Assembly: GCF_015207245.1 (NCBI RefSeq)
Contig: NZ_JADEXF010000038.1
Location: 1 to 10,389 of the forward strand
Length of the DNA: 10,389 bases
Direction of reading: 5' to 3'
Origin: Nostoc cf. edaphicum LEGE 07299
GTDB lineage: Bacteria > Cyanobacteriota > Cyanobacteriia > Cyanobacteriales > Nostocaceae
The translations under genes and the position numbers were made by a program. Below the pieces are notes generated by a model. That model ran no database searches and was not told the DNA's origin. It saw nothing but the letters and a program-made list of their open reading frames with translations. Within the stretch, counting starts at the first letter, position 1. Each line of letters starts with the position of its first letter. Below, piece after piece: positions 1 through 5,722 of the stretch.

Positions 1-1
1 A

Positions 2-424
2 GGAATTTTAGGTGTAGTTATTAAATCAGGTAAAATTAAAGTTGATAGTAACTTTCAAGTTCAAGCTAATAAATTTACAGCATTATCTGAAAATCCATAT
101 AAACGATTTCTAAGTTTTATTATCAAAATACCAAGTGGAAAAGTAGTTACATATAAACAGATAATCAAAGCTATAGGAGTAGATAATAGTTATCTAAGAG
201 CCATTCCTATATACCTGAAAAAAACTTCGGCTGCTGATTATCCGTTACATAGAATATTAGACTCTAAAGGTTATTTGATAACTTATGTTAGCCAACAAAA
301 AATTAAGTTAGAAATGGAAGGAGTTCAGATTTTATCTGAAGCAGATTTATTACGCAACTTAAACAAAAGTTTTGTAGAGATTAAAGATTATCTATGGGAA
401 GATAGTACTCTATATCTAGAATAG
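2..424 (+). CDS. Partial protein: C-terminal alkyltransferase-like (MGMT/ATL) domain, possible MOSC remnant
   Basis: The frame is open from the window edge to a TAG at 422-424, giving 140 residues; the N-terminus lies outside. Residues 31-118 follow the DNA-binding domain of O6-alkylguanine-DNA alkyltransferases: the segment IPSGKVVTYKQI (43-54), a recognition-helix-like YLRAIPIYLKK (64-74) with the usual arginine (R66), then YPLHRILDSKG (80-90), and EMEGVQI (104-110) matching the family's 'L..EGV' turn. The family's active site is PCHR; here it is PLHR, so the methyl-accepting cysteine is absent. The protein should bind or sense DNA rather than repair it by methyl transfer, as in ATL proteins, which usually have PWHR. 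The first 20 residues, GILGVVIKSGKIKV and following, resemble the end of a MOSC domain (G-x-x-G-x-V...G-x-I-x-V), which suggests a MOSC-ATL fusion. That part is inference from a short stretch. The MGMT-like fold is fairly secure. Confidence 0.7.
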   Translation, partial: GILGVVIKSGKIKVDSNFQVQANKFTALSENPYKRFLSFIIKIPSGKVVTYKQIIKAIGVDNSYLRAIPIYLKKTSAADYPLHRILDSKGYLITYVSQQKIKLEMEGVQILSEADLLRNLNKSFVEIKDYLWEDSTLYLE

Positions 425-475
425 ATATTACTGTGATTATCATATTTGTAATATTAGCTTACATTCAAAGCTTCA

Positions 476-1243
476 TCAAGAAGATCCTTGATTTTTGATT
501 TGTTTAGATGTAGCTTCCATAAAATCGATAAAAACTTTTATGAGCTTATGAATTCCCTCACTACCTCCTGCAATTAAACCACCTGTCAGCAATGCATCTA
601 AACAACGGAAAATAATTACTTGTATGGGATTATCTAAATCAATAACTACAAGTGGTTCAATTGAGCGAACACCTATTGCGCTCATTAAAAGACCGAATAA
701 AAGGGACGTCCATAGAGCAATTGTTCGTGTATCAGATTTATAAGCTGCTCTTTGGCGCTCTTTTTCATTTATATCATCCATTTGTGGCTGGAAAATTTTT
801 AATGAATTTTGTTGATTTTGTGTAAAATTTTGGATGATTTGCTGTTCTAAACTCATTCCTTCTGGTGGGAGTCCACTGATTTGATTTGATTCCAAAGAAG
901 GAAACTGTTGCTGCTGTCCTTCCATAAGCTTTATTTTCTCAGAAATTAGAGCCTTTTCTTGCTGAATACTAATATCTAATTGTTCGACGAATGGGCCACG
1001 CCAAGTAGTTATAAAAATTTCTAAAGAACGCTCTAACAACAAAGAAATGAATAATTGTAATGTAAGTAACTGGACAATATCATTAACTCCAAATGGTTTT
1101 AAAACGAATGGTTTAGATGATAACCAAGTTGACAAAGTTACTACTAGAAAACTAAAAATGATTAATACAATAAATAGAGGAGATTCGGGAGAAAACTTTA
1201 GCAACGTATCTATACTCCTGTTTCGCGTCACAATACATAACAC
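476..1243 (-). CDS. Hypothetical four-helix membrane protein
   Basis: I do not recognise this 255-residue protein. It has two hydrophobic segments near the N-terminus (about 22-41 and 54-72), a hydrophilic middle (about 85-172) that is glutamine-rich and partly coiled-coil-like (QQEKALISEKIKLMEGQQQQ, 94-113), and two more hydrophobic segments (about 174-192 and 207-228). The last one ends in a glycine-rich TGGLIAGGSEGIHKL stretch. The middle region probably forms a soluble loop between two helical hairpins. The start is uncertain: the longest frame begins with GTG at 1243, with no convincing ribosome-binding site, and a second GTG follows at codon 5; no in-frame ATG occurs before the middle of the protein. 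The gene is convergent with the partial gene ending at 424 and stands alone. No catalytic motif was seen. Confidence 0.75.
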   Translation of the reverse strand: MLCIVTRNRSIDTLLKFSPESPLFIVLIIFSFLVVTLSTWLSSKPFVLKPFGVNDIVQLLTLQLFISLLLERSLEIFITTWRGPFVEQLDISIQQEKALISEKIKLMEGQQQQFPSLESNQISGLPPEGMSLEQQIIQNFTQNQQNSLKIFQPQMDDINEKERQRAAYKSDTRTIALWTSLLFGLLMSAIGVRSIEPLVVIDLDNPIQVIIFRCLDALLTGGLIAGGSEGIHKLIKVFIDFMEATSKQIKNQGSS

Positions 1244-1430
1244 AGCCTGGAGGTGAAAACTACACCTGCTGAGTAACTTAACAACGTTAATTTGATAGAA
1301 CAGTAAATAATTTATGACCTGTCCCTTTTTTCTAAAAGTGTGATAAGTTACGCTTTTGTGGGAGCAGAAAGCATTCCAGTGCTACTGTGCATGGGACGGC
1401 GTTAGAGCAAGTAGCAACCGTAGCACCAAC

Positions 1431-1460
1431 TAAAAACCCCTCCAGCACCTTGGAGGGGTT
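1431..1460 (-). terminator. Rho-independent terminator, minus strand
   Basis: A perfect 10-bp stem (AACCCCTCCA at 1435-1444 with TGGAGGGGTT at 1451-1460) closes a 6-base loop. Read on the minus strand it is followed at once by five T residues (plus-strand A at 1432-1436). It would end transcripts from the secreted-protein gene at 1599-1994, or a separate short RNA starting near 1567. Confidence 0.85.
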
Positions 1461-1567
1461 AAAGTCATATTTGCGAATGAGATAGTGATTAGGGGGAGAC
1501 AGCAGCTTTTCCTGCTCGGTTACGCATTTTCTTGTCAAAGCAACCAGATGATAGTAAAGCATTTTAT
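1431..1567 (-). ncRNA. Candidate small RNA or long 3' UTR ending in a strong terminator
   Basis: About 135 bases lie between the stop codon of the exported-protein gene and the minus-strand terminator at 1431-1460. An NtcA-type palindrome at 1602-1615 is centred about 41 bases upstream of 1567 on this strand. A weak -10-like CGTAAT sits at 1579-1574, the spacing expected of an NtcA-activated promoter. This arrangement would produce an RNA of about 130-137 bases. A 76-codon frame crosses the region but runs through the terminator hairpin and has no supporting feature, so I do not call it a protein. The alternative is simply the 3' UTR of the upstream gene. I do not recognise a named sRNA family. 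Confidence 0.3.
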
Positions 1568-1598
1568 AAATCCATTACGAACCTCTGCAATCCTGTAT

Positions 1599-1994
1599 TT
1601 AGTAAGATAAATTACTAATGCTGCCGAATGATGTCAGCTGCGACTCAAGAGTGTTTAGATAACCTTTATTATTCAAAGCTTGTGCTGGTAACTTTTTAGC
1701 GTTGACAGCAGCCTTAACCACATTTAATGCAGTCAGGCTTGCTGTTTGGTATTGAGATACCAAAGCGCTACCGCTAAGACTACCCTGTGCTTTCAGATTA
1801 CTTTGATAAGCTAGAAATACAGCATCAAAGGGTTTGAGGTAGCTGACGTTAGTAGAATGAGTAGATGAATTGTTAGAATTGATAGCTATAGGTTCGCCAC
1901 TATTATTAGTAGCTATTTGAGTGCCACCGATTCTAGGCAATAAAGCAATAGAAGTAACAATGAGTACAGAATCAATCAAGATAGAGAGTTTCAT
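1599..1994 (-). CDS. Small exported hypothetical protein (intact paralogue)
   Basis: This 131-residue protein of unknown function begins with a signal-peptide-like segment: MKLSILIDSVLIVTSIALL (1-19), a hydrophobic stretch after one lysine, then PRIGGTQIA (20-28) as a possible cleavage region. The rest is rich in Ser, Asn, Thr and Ala, with a low-complexity Asn/Ser stretch at about 30-50 and a more structured part from LKPFDAVFLAYQ (53-64) to the end. No metal or catalytic motif is visible. A longer frame starts at 2024, but the ATG at 1994 is preferred because AAGGA lies 7 bases before it and the signal peptide then starts at residue 1. A shortened relative lies just upstream at 2147-2371, so the pair looks like a tandem duplication. 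Confidence 0.65.
   Translation of the reverse strand: MKLSILIDSVLIVTSIALLPRIGGTQIATNNSGEPIAINSNNSSTHSTNVSYLKPFDAVFLAYQSNLKAQGSLSGSALVSQYQTASLTALNVVKAAVNAKKLPAQALNNKGYLNTLESQLTSFGSISNLSY
1602..1615 (-). promoter_or_regulatory. NtcA-type palindrome GTA-N8-TAC
   Basis: The sequence GTAAGATAAATTAC matches the NtcA consensus GTA-N8-TAC exactly and overlaps the last codons of the exported-protein gene. NtcA is the cyanobacterial nitrogen regulator and normally binds at about -41. The only transcript it could activate at that spacing is the one toward 1567. Chance matches to this six-base consensus are expected a few times per 10 kb, so this is suggestive only. Confidence 0.35.
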
Positions 1995-2001
1995 AGGATT
2001 A

Positions 2002-2006
2002 TCCTT
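2002..2006 (-). promoter_or_regulatory. Ribosome-binding site deciding the start at 1994
   Basis: AAGGA on the minus strand sits 7 bases upstream of the ATG at 1994. It favours this start over the one ten codons upstream at 2024. Confidence 0.6.
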
Positions 2007-2146
2007 AGTTATAGTAAAGTGCAACTAGTGTTCTTGAGTAATAGAGTCTTATTTTTTATCTGTCTTAACTTCCTGCACCCAGTTCACCTAGACGGTTGAT
2101 TTTTTTCTCACCCATTCGGGTGATTTAATTGAGCGCATCCTACGGT

Positions 2147-2371
2147 TCATTCAAAGTTGCTAAGACCCATCATCTGATAAGCAAGAACAGCAGTATCAAA
2201 GGTTTTGAGACAATTGATATCTGTGGAATCGTTGTGTAAAGTATTAGATTTGATACCTGTGTTGATTGATGTGTCACTCTTGCCATGAGTAGCTATTTGA
2301 GTTATCGCGATTCTAGGTATGACACTAGAATCAAGAATGTGTGCAAAATTGAGTAAGGAAAAGAGTTTCAT
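2147..2371 (-). pseudogene. Truncated paralogue of the small exported protein
   Basis: This 74-codon frame matches the N-terminal half of the neighbouring exported protein (1599-1994). Both begin MKL plus a hydrophobic segment, then share PRI..TQIAT, a Ser/Asn/Thr-rich stretch with SN..H..ST, and LK.FD...LAYQ. Similarity stops right after LAYQ, where the intact copy continues for 67 residues; here eight unrelated residues (MMGLSNFE) lead to a stop. No clear ribosome-binding site precedes the ATG at 2371. The copy therefore looks like a decayed or truncated tandem duplicate. A short functional exported peptide cannot be excluded, because the frame itself is undamaged. Confidence 0.55.
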
Positions 2372-2435
2372 TATTGATGCTGTGTTCGTTAATAAATCGG
2401 GAGTAAAGTTCAGGACAAACTTGAACAGATATATA

Positions 2436-2608
2436 GGACTAGCCCTTTCAAGGTGACTCGAAAAATCTCTTTTTTTTCTCTGTGTTCTCTGTGACTCTGC
2501 GGTTTAAAAGTAATTTATCTAACCACAGAGACGCAGAGAACACAGAGGTAAGAGATGAAAGAGAAATTTTCTGAACAAAATTTTTATCCACCTTGAAAGG
2601 GCTAGTCC
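2436..2608. mobile_element. 173-bp MITE with 20-bp perfect terminal inverted repeats and TA flanks
   Basis: The ends 2436-2455 (GGACTAGCCCTTTCAAGGTG) and 2589-2608 are exact reverse complements. A second, longer inverted repeat lies inside: 2478-2504 pairs with 2521-2547 at 24 of 27 positions, around a 16-base AT-rich centre. Most of the element could therefore fold into one long hairpin. It is bordered by TA on both sides (2434-2435 and 2609-2610), the target duplication typical of IS630/Tc1-mariner elements. It has no coding capacity, so it would need a transposase from elsewhere. The internal 'CTCTGTG...CACAGAG' motif recalls dispersed repeats common in filamentous cyanobacteria; that comparison is from memory. 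Confidence 0.8.
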
Positions 2609-2944
2609 TAATATATATTTAACTGAGGTTATCTAAAAATTTATGCAGCGTTGTTACTCAGTTGTAGACATAGCCAAACTGAGGCATCGTATTTCTGCGC
2701 TATCCCTTCAACAGCAGATTTATTGATTTAGTATAATTGAATCTAATTTGTCTATTTGGGTTTACCGAACAGAAAAATTAGAGTAACCCGTAAAAATTTT
2801 TCTATCAATTTAGTGCGGTAATCATCAATTAGTTGGTGTCAAAAACCGAACTTACAGCCGCTTCAACTCTACATAATATGAATATTAAGCACAAGGTTAA
2901 GTGCAAAACTTATTAAACAAAGCTAACTAAGGCGAGGAAGAGTT
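2609..2944 (+). other. Intergenic leader upstream of hsp20
   Basis: This stretch of about 335 bases has no supportable gene; the longest plus-strand ATG frame noticed (from 2643) is 27 codons. It should contain the hsp20 promoter. A weak -10-like TAATAT lies at 2874-2879, but no good -35 was found. The CIRCE heat-shock operator (TTAGCACTC-N9-GAGTGCTAA) is not present. Two loosely similar motifs, TTAAGCACAAGG and TTAAGTGCAAAA, occur back to back at about 2884-2908. Confidence 0.4.
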
Positions 2945-3397
2945 ATGACACTAGTTCGTTGGAATCCTTGGAAAGAAATTGACACTCTACAACACCAAAT
3001 AAATAGTTTATTTGAAGATACCAGACTACCATCTACATTGTTTGACAAAGGCTTAAGTAAAGTTCCTGCCGCTGAAATTCAAGAAACTGAAGATGCGATT
3101 CATTTAAAGATAGAACTGCCAGGAATAGAAGCTAAAGACCTGGATGTGCAAGTCACAGAAAATGCTGTTTACGTTAGCGGTGAGCGGAAGTCTGAAACGA
3201 AAACAGAAGAAAAAGGTGTTACTCGAAGTGAGTTTCATTACGGTAAATTTCAACGCATAATTCCTCTGTCGGCTCGAATTCAAAACACTAACGTCACAGC
3301 AGATTATAAAGATGGTATCTTGAATCTGACACTGCCTAAAACTGAGCAAGAAAAGAACAAAGTCGTCAAGGTTAATTTAAAACAACCTGCTAGCTAA
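2945..3397 (+). CDS. hspA: Hsp20 / alpha-crystallin small heat-shock protein
   Basis: This is an ATP-independent chaperone that forms oligomers, binds unfolding proteins and, in cyanobacteria, also protects thylakoid membranes and phycobilisomes. The 150-residue length is normal for the family. A short N-terminal arm (MTLVRWNPWKEIDTL, 1-15) precedes the alpha-crystallin domain (about 42-133). The domain includes IHLKIELPGIEAKDLDVQV (52-70), the FHYGKFQRIIPL segment (97-108) and the signature GILNLTLPK (124-132). The C-terminal VKV (141-143) stands in for the I-x-I anchoring motif. The ATG is preceded by GAGGAAGAG about 4-12 bases upstream, a strong ribosome-binding site. The gene is monocistronic, ending at the hairpin 3446-3479. 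Family membership is secure; the symbol follows the cyanobacterial hspA/hsp17 usage. Confidence 0.95.
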   Translation: MTLVRWNPWKEIDTLQHQINSLFEDTRLPSTLFDKGLSKVPAAEIQETEDAIHLKIELPGIEAKDLDVQVTENAVYVSGERKSETKTEEKGVTRSEFHYGKFQRIIPLSARIQNTNVTADYKDGILNLTLPKTEQEKNKVVKVNLKQPAS

Positions 3398-3445
3398 TGG
3401 GTCGTACTCAGATTACTTTACCTCCTTTGAGAGATTGAGATAACT

Positions 3446-3479
3446 AAAAGCCCGGTCACGAAAGTAACCGGGCTTTTTT
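3446..3479 (+). terminator. hsp20 terminator, probably bidirectional
   Basis: An 8-bp stem (AGCCCGGT at 3449-3456 with ACCGGGCT at 3467-3474) is extended by two pairs past one mismatch to a GAAA tetraloop at 3460-3463. Six T residues follow (3474-3479). On the minus strand the same hairpin is followed by four T residues, so it can also stop transcripts from the psaJ-like gene. Confidence 0.9.
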
Positions 3480-3627
3480 ATAACAATCCTCAAAACTATA
3501 TTTTAAAAAAGTGCTAGAGAGCAAGGCTGTTATTGGATTTGACAAATGGATAGGCTTGTAACAGAGAGGTATGAAAGTAAGGTTTTCCAAATAGCGTAAA
3601 CCTCAGTTATACGATCCACCCCTTATT

Positions 3628-3777
3628 TTATGGCATAGGATGGAAAAGAAGATCGGGTAAAAAATAATTAAAAAACGCCCACGTAGAAAAGGCAACTGAT
3701 ATCGAAATAACGGCAAGAACAGGAGCGAGGGAAAGGTATCTAAGGAAATAGCTTTTTTGGTCGTTTGATTTCTGCAT
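3628..3777 (-). CDS. psaJ: PsaJ-like photosystem I subunit IX (divergent, orphan copy)
   Basis: This 49-residue frame starts with the ATG at 3777. It begins MQKSNDQKSYFLRYLS, has one transmembrane helix (about 17-37) and ends FLPDLLFHPMP (39-49). PsaJ is a single-helix PSI subunit of about 40-49 residues that contacts PsaF. Its known sequences share YLS-x-APVL near the N-terminus and E(I/F)NRFFPDLLFHP at the C-terminus. Here YLSLAPVL (14-21) and LPDLLFHPMP (40-49) match. The usual ENRFF-type segment is replaced by AFFNYF, so the conserved glutamate and arginine are missing. In most cyanobacteria psaJ follows psaF; no psaF is visible here, so this is a stand-alone and probably paralogous copy. 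The ribosome-binding site is weak. Possible roles are an alternative PSI subunit under stress or special light. The assignment rests on family patterns known from memory. Confidence 0.75.
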   Translation of the reverse strand: MQKSNDQKSYFLRYLSLAPVLAVISISVAFSTWAFFNYFLPDLLFHPMP

Positions 3778-4318
3778 ATAGCACTCAGAAAAGAATTAGT
3801 GAATTAAGTTGAAATAACGCGGCTAAACGATAATTTACTTGTCTTTAGTATACAAATCACAAAAAAAACAGCGTTATTAGCGTTGCCTTTATAAACTCCT
3901 ATATAGAATTAGAAGTTCAATTTGTTTTTATAATCCAATAATAATAACTAACACTCCACTACACCTCTAACCAAAGACTAGATAAATATTAAATTTATTT
4001 GTAATATAAAACACAAAAAAATATCGTTATTACTCGAAGAAGTTTTAGAGAGACAGAGCTAGAGACTTGCCTTAACAAGAGGAGTATTCATACTATAGTA
4101 TCTCTAGATACATGAGATTAAATGTGTTGTGATATAACTGTTAGGCAAGCCTCCCATCTCAATACGCTTGGGTTATACCAATTCTGTATGAAGATGCGCT
4201 AAACCATATTTAAGTACAAGAAACAAAAACGAAGCGCATTCGCGCAGCGTCTCGTTAGAGAAGGACGTAAAGGACACAAAGAAAGAAGTTAAAAGGGTTT
4301 GGCCCAGCCTCACAAAGA
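3778..4318. other. Gene-poor AT-rich intergenic region
   Basis: No supportable gene was found on either strand. The stretch 3780-4140 is very AT-rich and should carry the promoter of the psaJ-like gene toward 3777. A perfect 10-bp palindrome TACTATAGTA lies at 4090-4101. The part 4171-4200 (GGTTATACCAATTCTGTATG and on) resembles a dispersed intergenic repeat I associate with Nostocales genomes, and a short GC-rich repeat follows at 4239-4263. The region reads as a landing zone for repeats. Confidence 0.4.
4239..4263. repeat. Short dispersed repeat, copy 1
   Basis: This 25-base GC-rich motif begins TTCGCGCAGCGT and ends TAGAGAAG. It is matched by a second copy at 4450-4475 (TTCGCGTAGCGT...TAGCGCAG). 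The shared core is TTCGCG-Y-AGCGT followed by a TAG-N-G-N-AG tail. Such motifs are common between genes in filamentous cyanobacteria. Confidence 0.5.
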
Positions 4319-4377
4319 GGGAGCATCCACTTTTGGAAGAAACACCGGGCGATTGGAAATCGCGGCTACATAAACGA

Positions 4378-4395
4378 AGTCCGCCTACGCGGACT
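4378..4395. repeat. Perfect hairpin 1 inside the 184-bp element
   Basis: A seven-base-pair perfect stem, AGTCCGC/GCGGACT, closes a CTAC loop. It is part of a REP-like palindrome array and is not followed by a T-run, so it is not a terminator. Confidence 0.7.
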
Positions 4396-4400
4396 CTCTG

Positions 4401-4420
4401 AAACCCGCGCAGGCGGGTTT
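4401..4420. repeat. Perfect hairpin 2 inside the 184-bp element
   Basis: An eight-base-pair perfect stem, AAACCCGC/GCGGGTTT, closes a GCAG loop. It lies five bases after hairpin 1. Confidence 0.7.
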
Positions 4421-4449
4421 AGTTTGTATAGCCCCAGACTTCTAGTCTG

Positions 4450-4475
4450 TTCGCGTAGCGTGCGCCTTAGCGCAG
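4450..4475. repeat. Short dispersed repeat, copy 2
   Basis: This second copy of the TTCGCG-Y-AGCGT motif lies inside the 184-bp element; compare 4239-4263. It suggests that short repeats were nested in or captured by the larger element. Confidence 0.5.
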
Positions 4476-4650
4476 GGCGATCCGCCAAAAGTGGATGCTC
4501 CCAATGCTCTTAGAACAACCTAAATCTGAGAGAATTACGAACACGACCAAGAAGTACATCAGTTGAATTTACCTACAGCAATTAAAAACCTGAAAGAATG
4601 TTTTCTAGCATCACCTTCCTTTCCACAAACCAGGGCTTTCGTTGTGTCAA

Positions 4651-4659
4651 AGGCAGAGG
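4651..4659 (+). promoter_or_regulatory. Ribosome-binding site deciding the Rieske oxygenase start
   Basis: AGGCAGAGG lies 9 bases before the ATG at 4669. A longer frame could begin with TTG at 4642, but this purine-rich site would then be inside the coding region, so the ATG is preferred. Confidence 0.6.
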
Positions 4660-4668
4660 CCATTAGTT

Positions 4669-5721
4669 ATGAAAAATAACGATAATTTTGTATTACGTAA
4701 TACTTGGTACTATGCTCTGCCTAGCGATCAAATCAAGCCAGGTATGATGATTAGCCGCATTTTCTTAGGAGAACCAGTGCTGTTAGTTCGCAGCCAGGAT
4801 GGCAAAGTGTCTGCGATGACGGACATTTGTCCCCATCGTGGTGTGCCCTTGAGTTGTGGGAGATTCAATGGGCAGGAAGTTGAATGCTGTTATCACGGTT
4901 GGCGCTTTAACTCCGCTGGACGGTGTACTGCAATACCTTCTCTTGTGGAGGAACAGCAGATGGATTTAAGTCGCTTTGATGTGCAGTCATATAGTATTCG
5001 CGAAGCCCAAGGGAATATCTGGATATATATGCCCGATCCCGATAACCCTCAACCTGCGTCTGATATGGAAATTCCGGTAATACCAGGGTTTGACGATCGC
5101 TCTCACCAGTTTGTAGAGGTGGTAAAATTTCCTTGTTTTATAGATCATGCAGTGGTAGGTCTGATGGATCCGGCTCATTCACCTTATGTTCATCGCGCTT
5201 GGTGGTGGCGAAATGAGCAATTGCACGAAGAAGTAAAGCAATTTGATGCTTCGCCCTATGGCTTCACGATGCGACGACACCGATTACCAGCGAATGGGGG
5301 TCGATTATACTGGTTGATTGGCGGTGGTGTGCCGGAAACGGAGATTTCTTTTCGTTTACCTGGAGTCAGAATCGAAGAAACCACCATTGGCAATCATCGA
5401 GTCGTTAATTTGACGGCAGTTACACCAATTTCAGACACAGAAACGGAGGTAACTTTTGCTCTTTACTGGACACTTCCTTGGGTAGGCTTTTTCAAGCCAC
5501 TTTTACACGTGCTGGCGCGGACTTTCATTGGCCAAGACAGAACGGTGGTAGAAAAACAGCAAATTGGACTGAAATATAATCCTGTGCTGCGGCTGATTAA
5601 AGACTCAGATATGCAGTCGCAGTGGTATTACCAGTTAAAGCGGGAGTATGCTCGATCTGTTGCTGAAGGACGAGAATTTGTCAATCCTGTCAAGGGTCAA
5701 ATACTCCGCTGGCGTGCTTAA
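4669..5721 (+). CDS. Rieske non-haem iron oxygenase (ring-hydroxylating / O-demethylase type)
   Basis: This 350-residue oxygenase component should activate O2 at a mononuclear iron using electrons passed through its Rieske [2Fe-2S] centre. Cluster ligands are C54-P-H56 and C73-C-Y-H76 (CPHRGVPLSCG ... ECCYHGW). The mononuclear iron motif D-x2-H-x4-H is MDPAHSPYVH with H170 and H175, and the third ligand is probably D290 in GQDRTVVEKQ. No membrane anchor is visible and there is no C-terminal CxxC as in plant pheophorbide a oxygenase, so the layout is closer to vanillate O-demethylase-type monooxygenases. Reductase partners are not in the window; cyanobacterial ferredoxin could serve. The gene ends one base from the convergent SDR gene. 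The substrate is unknown; methoxylated aromatics, sterols or tetrapyrroles are all possible. The family call is secure. Confidence 0.92.
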   Translation: MKNNDNFVLRNTWYYALPSDQIKPGMMISRIFLGEPVLLVRSQDGKVSAMTDICPHRGVPLSCGRFNGQEVECCYHGWRFNSAGRCTAIPSLVEEQQMDLSRFDVQSYSIREAQGNIWIYMPDPDNPQPASDMEIPVIPGFDDRSHQFVEVVKFPCFIDHAVVGLMDPAHSPYVHRAWWWRNEQLHEEVKQFDASPYGFTMRRHRLPANGGRLYWLIGGGVPETEISFRLPGVRIEETTIGNHRVVNLTAVTPISDTETEVTFALYWTLPWVGFFKPLLHVLARTFIGQDRTVVEKQQIGLKYNPVLRLIKDSDMQSQWYYQLKREYARSVAEGREFVNPVKGQILRWRA

Positions 5722-5722
5722 A

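Larger units (their letters stand above)
4319..4502. mobile_element. 184-bp palindromic MITE-like repeat element with 18-bp inverted ends
   Basis: The ends are exact reverse complements: GGGAGCATCCACTTTTGG at 4319-4336 and its complement at 4485-4502. Inside are three consecutive hairpins: AGTCCGC-CTAC-GCGGACT (4378-4395), AAACCCGC-GCAG-GCGGGTTT (4401-4420) and CAGACT-TCT-AGTCTG (4435-4449). Arms that pair at 10 of 12 positions (GGCTACATAAAC upstream, GTTTGTATAGCC downstream) flank the first two. The whole could fold as a multi-armed cruciform. It has no coding capacity, and the flanks (AAGA and AATG) show no clear target duplication. It is either a non-autonomous element or a compound of nested repeats. 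Confidence 0.65.

Noticed and set aside
425..454. Inverted repeat ATATTAC/GTAATAT after the first gene as a terminator
   Set aside because: A purely AT stem with a 16-base loop and no T-run is not convincing.
1047..1256. A 69-codon plus-strand frame
   Set aside because: It lies antisense to the N-terminal part of the membrane-protein gene at 476-1243 and shows no protein-like features.
1332..1562. A 76-codon minus-strand frame starting near 1562
   Set aside because: It runs through the strong terminator hairpin at 1431-1460, has no ribosome-binding site, and its composition looks like translated non-coding DNA.
2104..2130. Hairpin TCACCC-ATTC-GGGTGA at 2108-2123 as a terminator
   Set aside because: The stem is only 6 bp, the plus-strand T-run is broken, and no plus-strand gene precedes it; on the minus strand it is followed by A residues.
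3104..3349. An 81-codon minus-strand frame
   Set aside because: It is the shadow of hsp20, which is a certain gene.
2620..3609. 11-bp inverted repeat TAACTGAGGTT at 2620-2630 and 3599-3609 flanking hsp20, as element ends
   Set aside because: An 11-bp match at this distance is expected by chance in 10 kb, and no other boundary signal supports a mobile unit.
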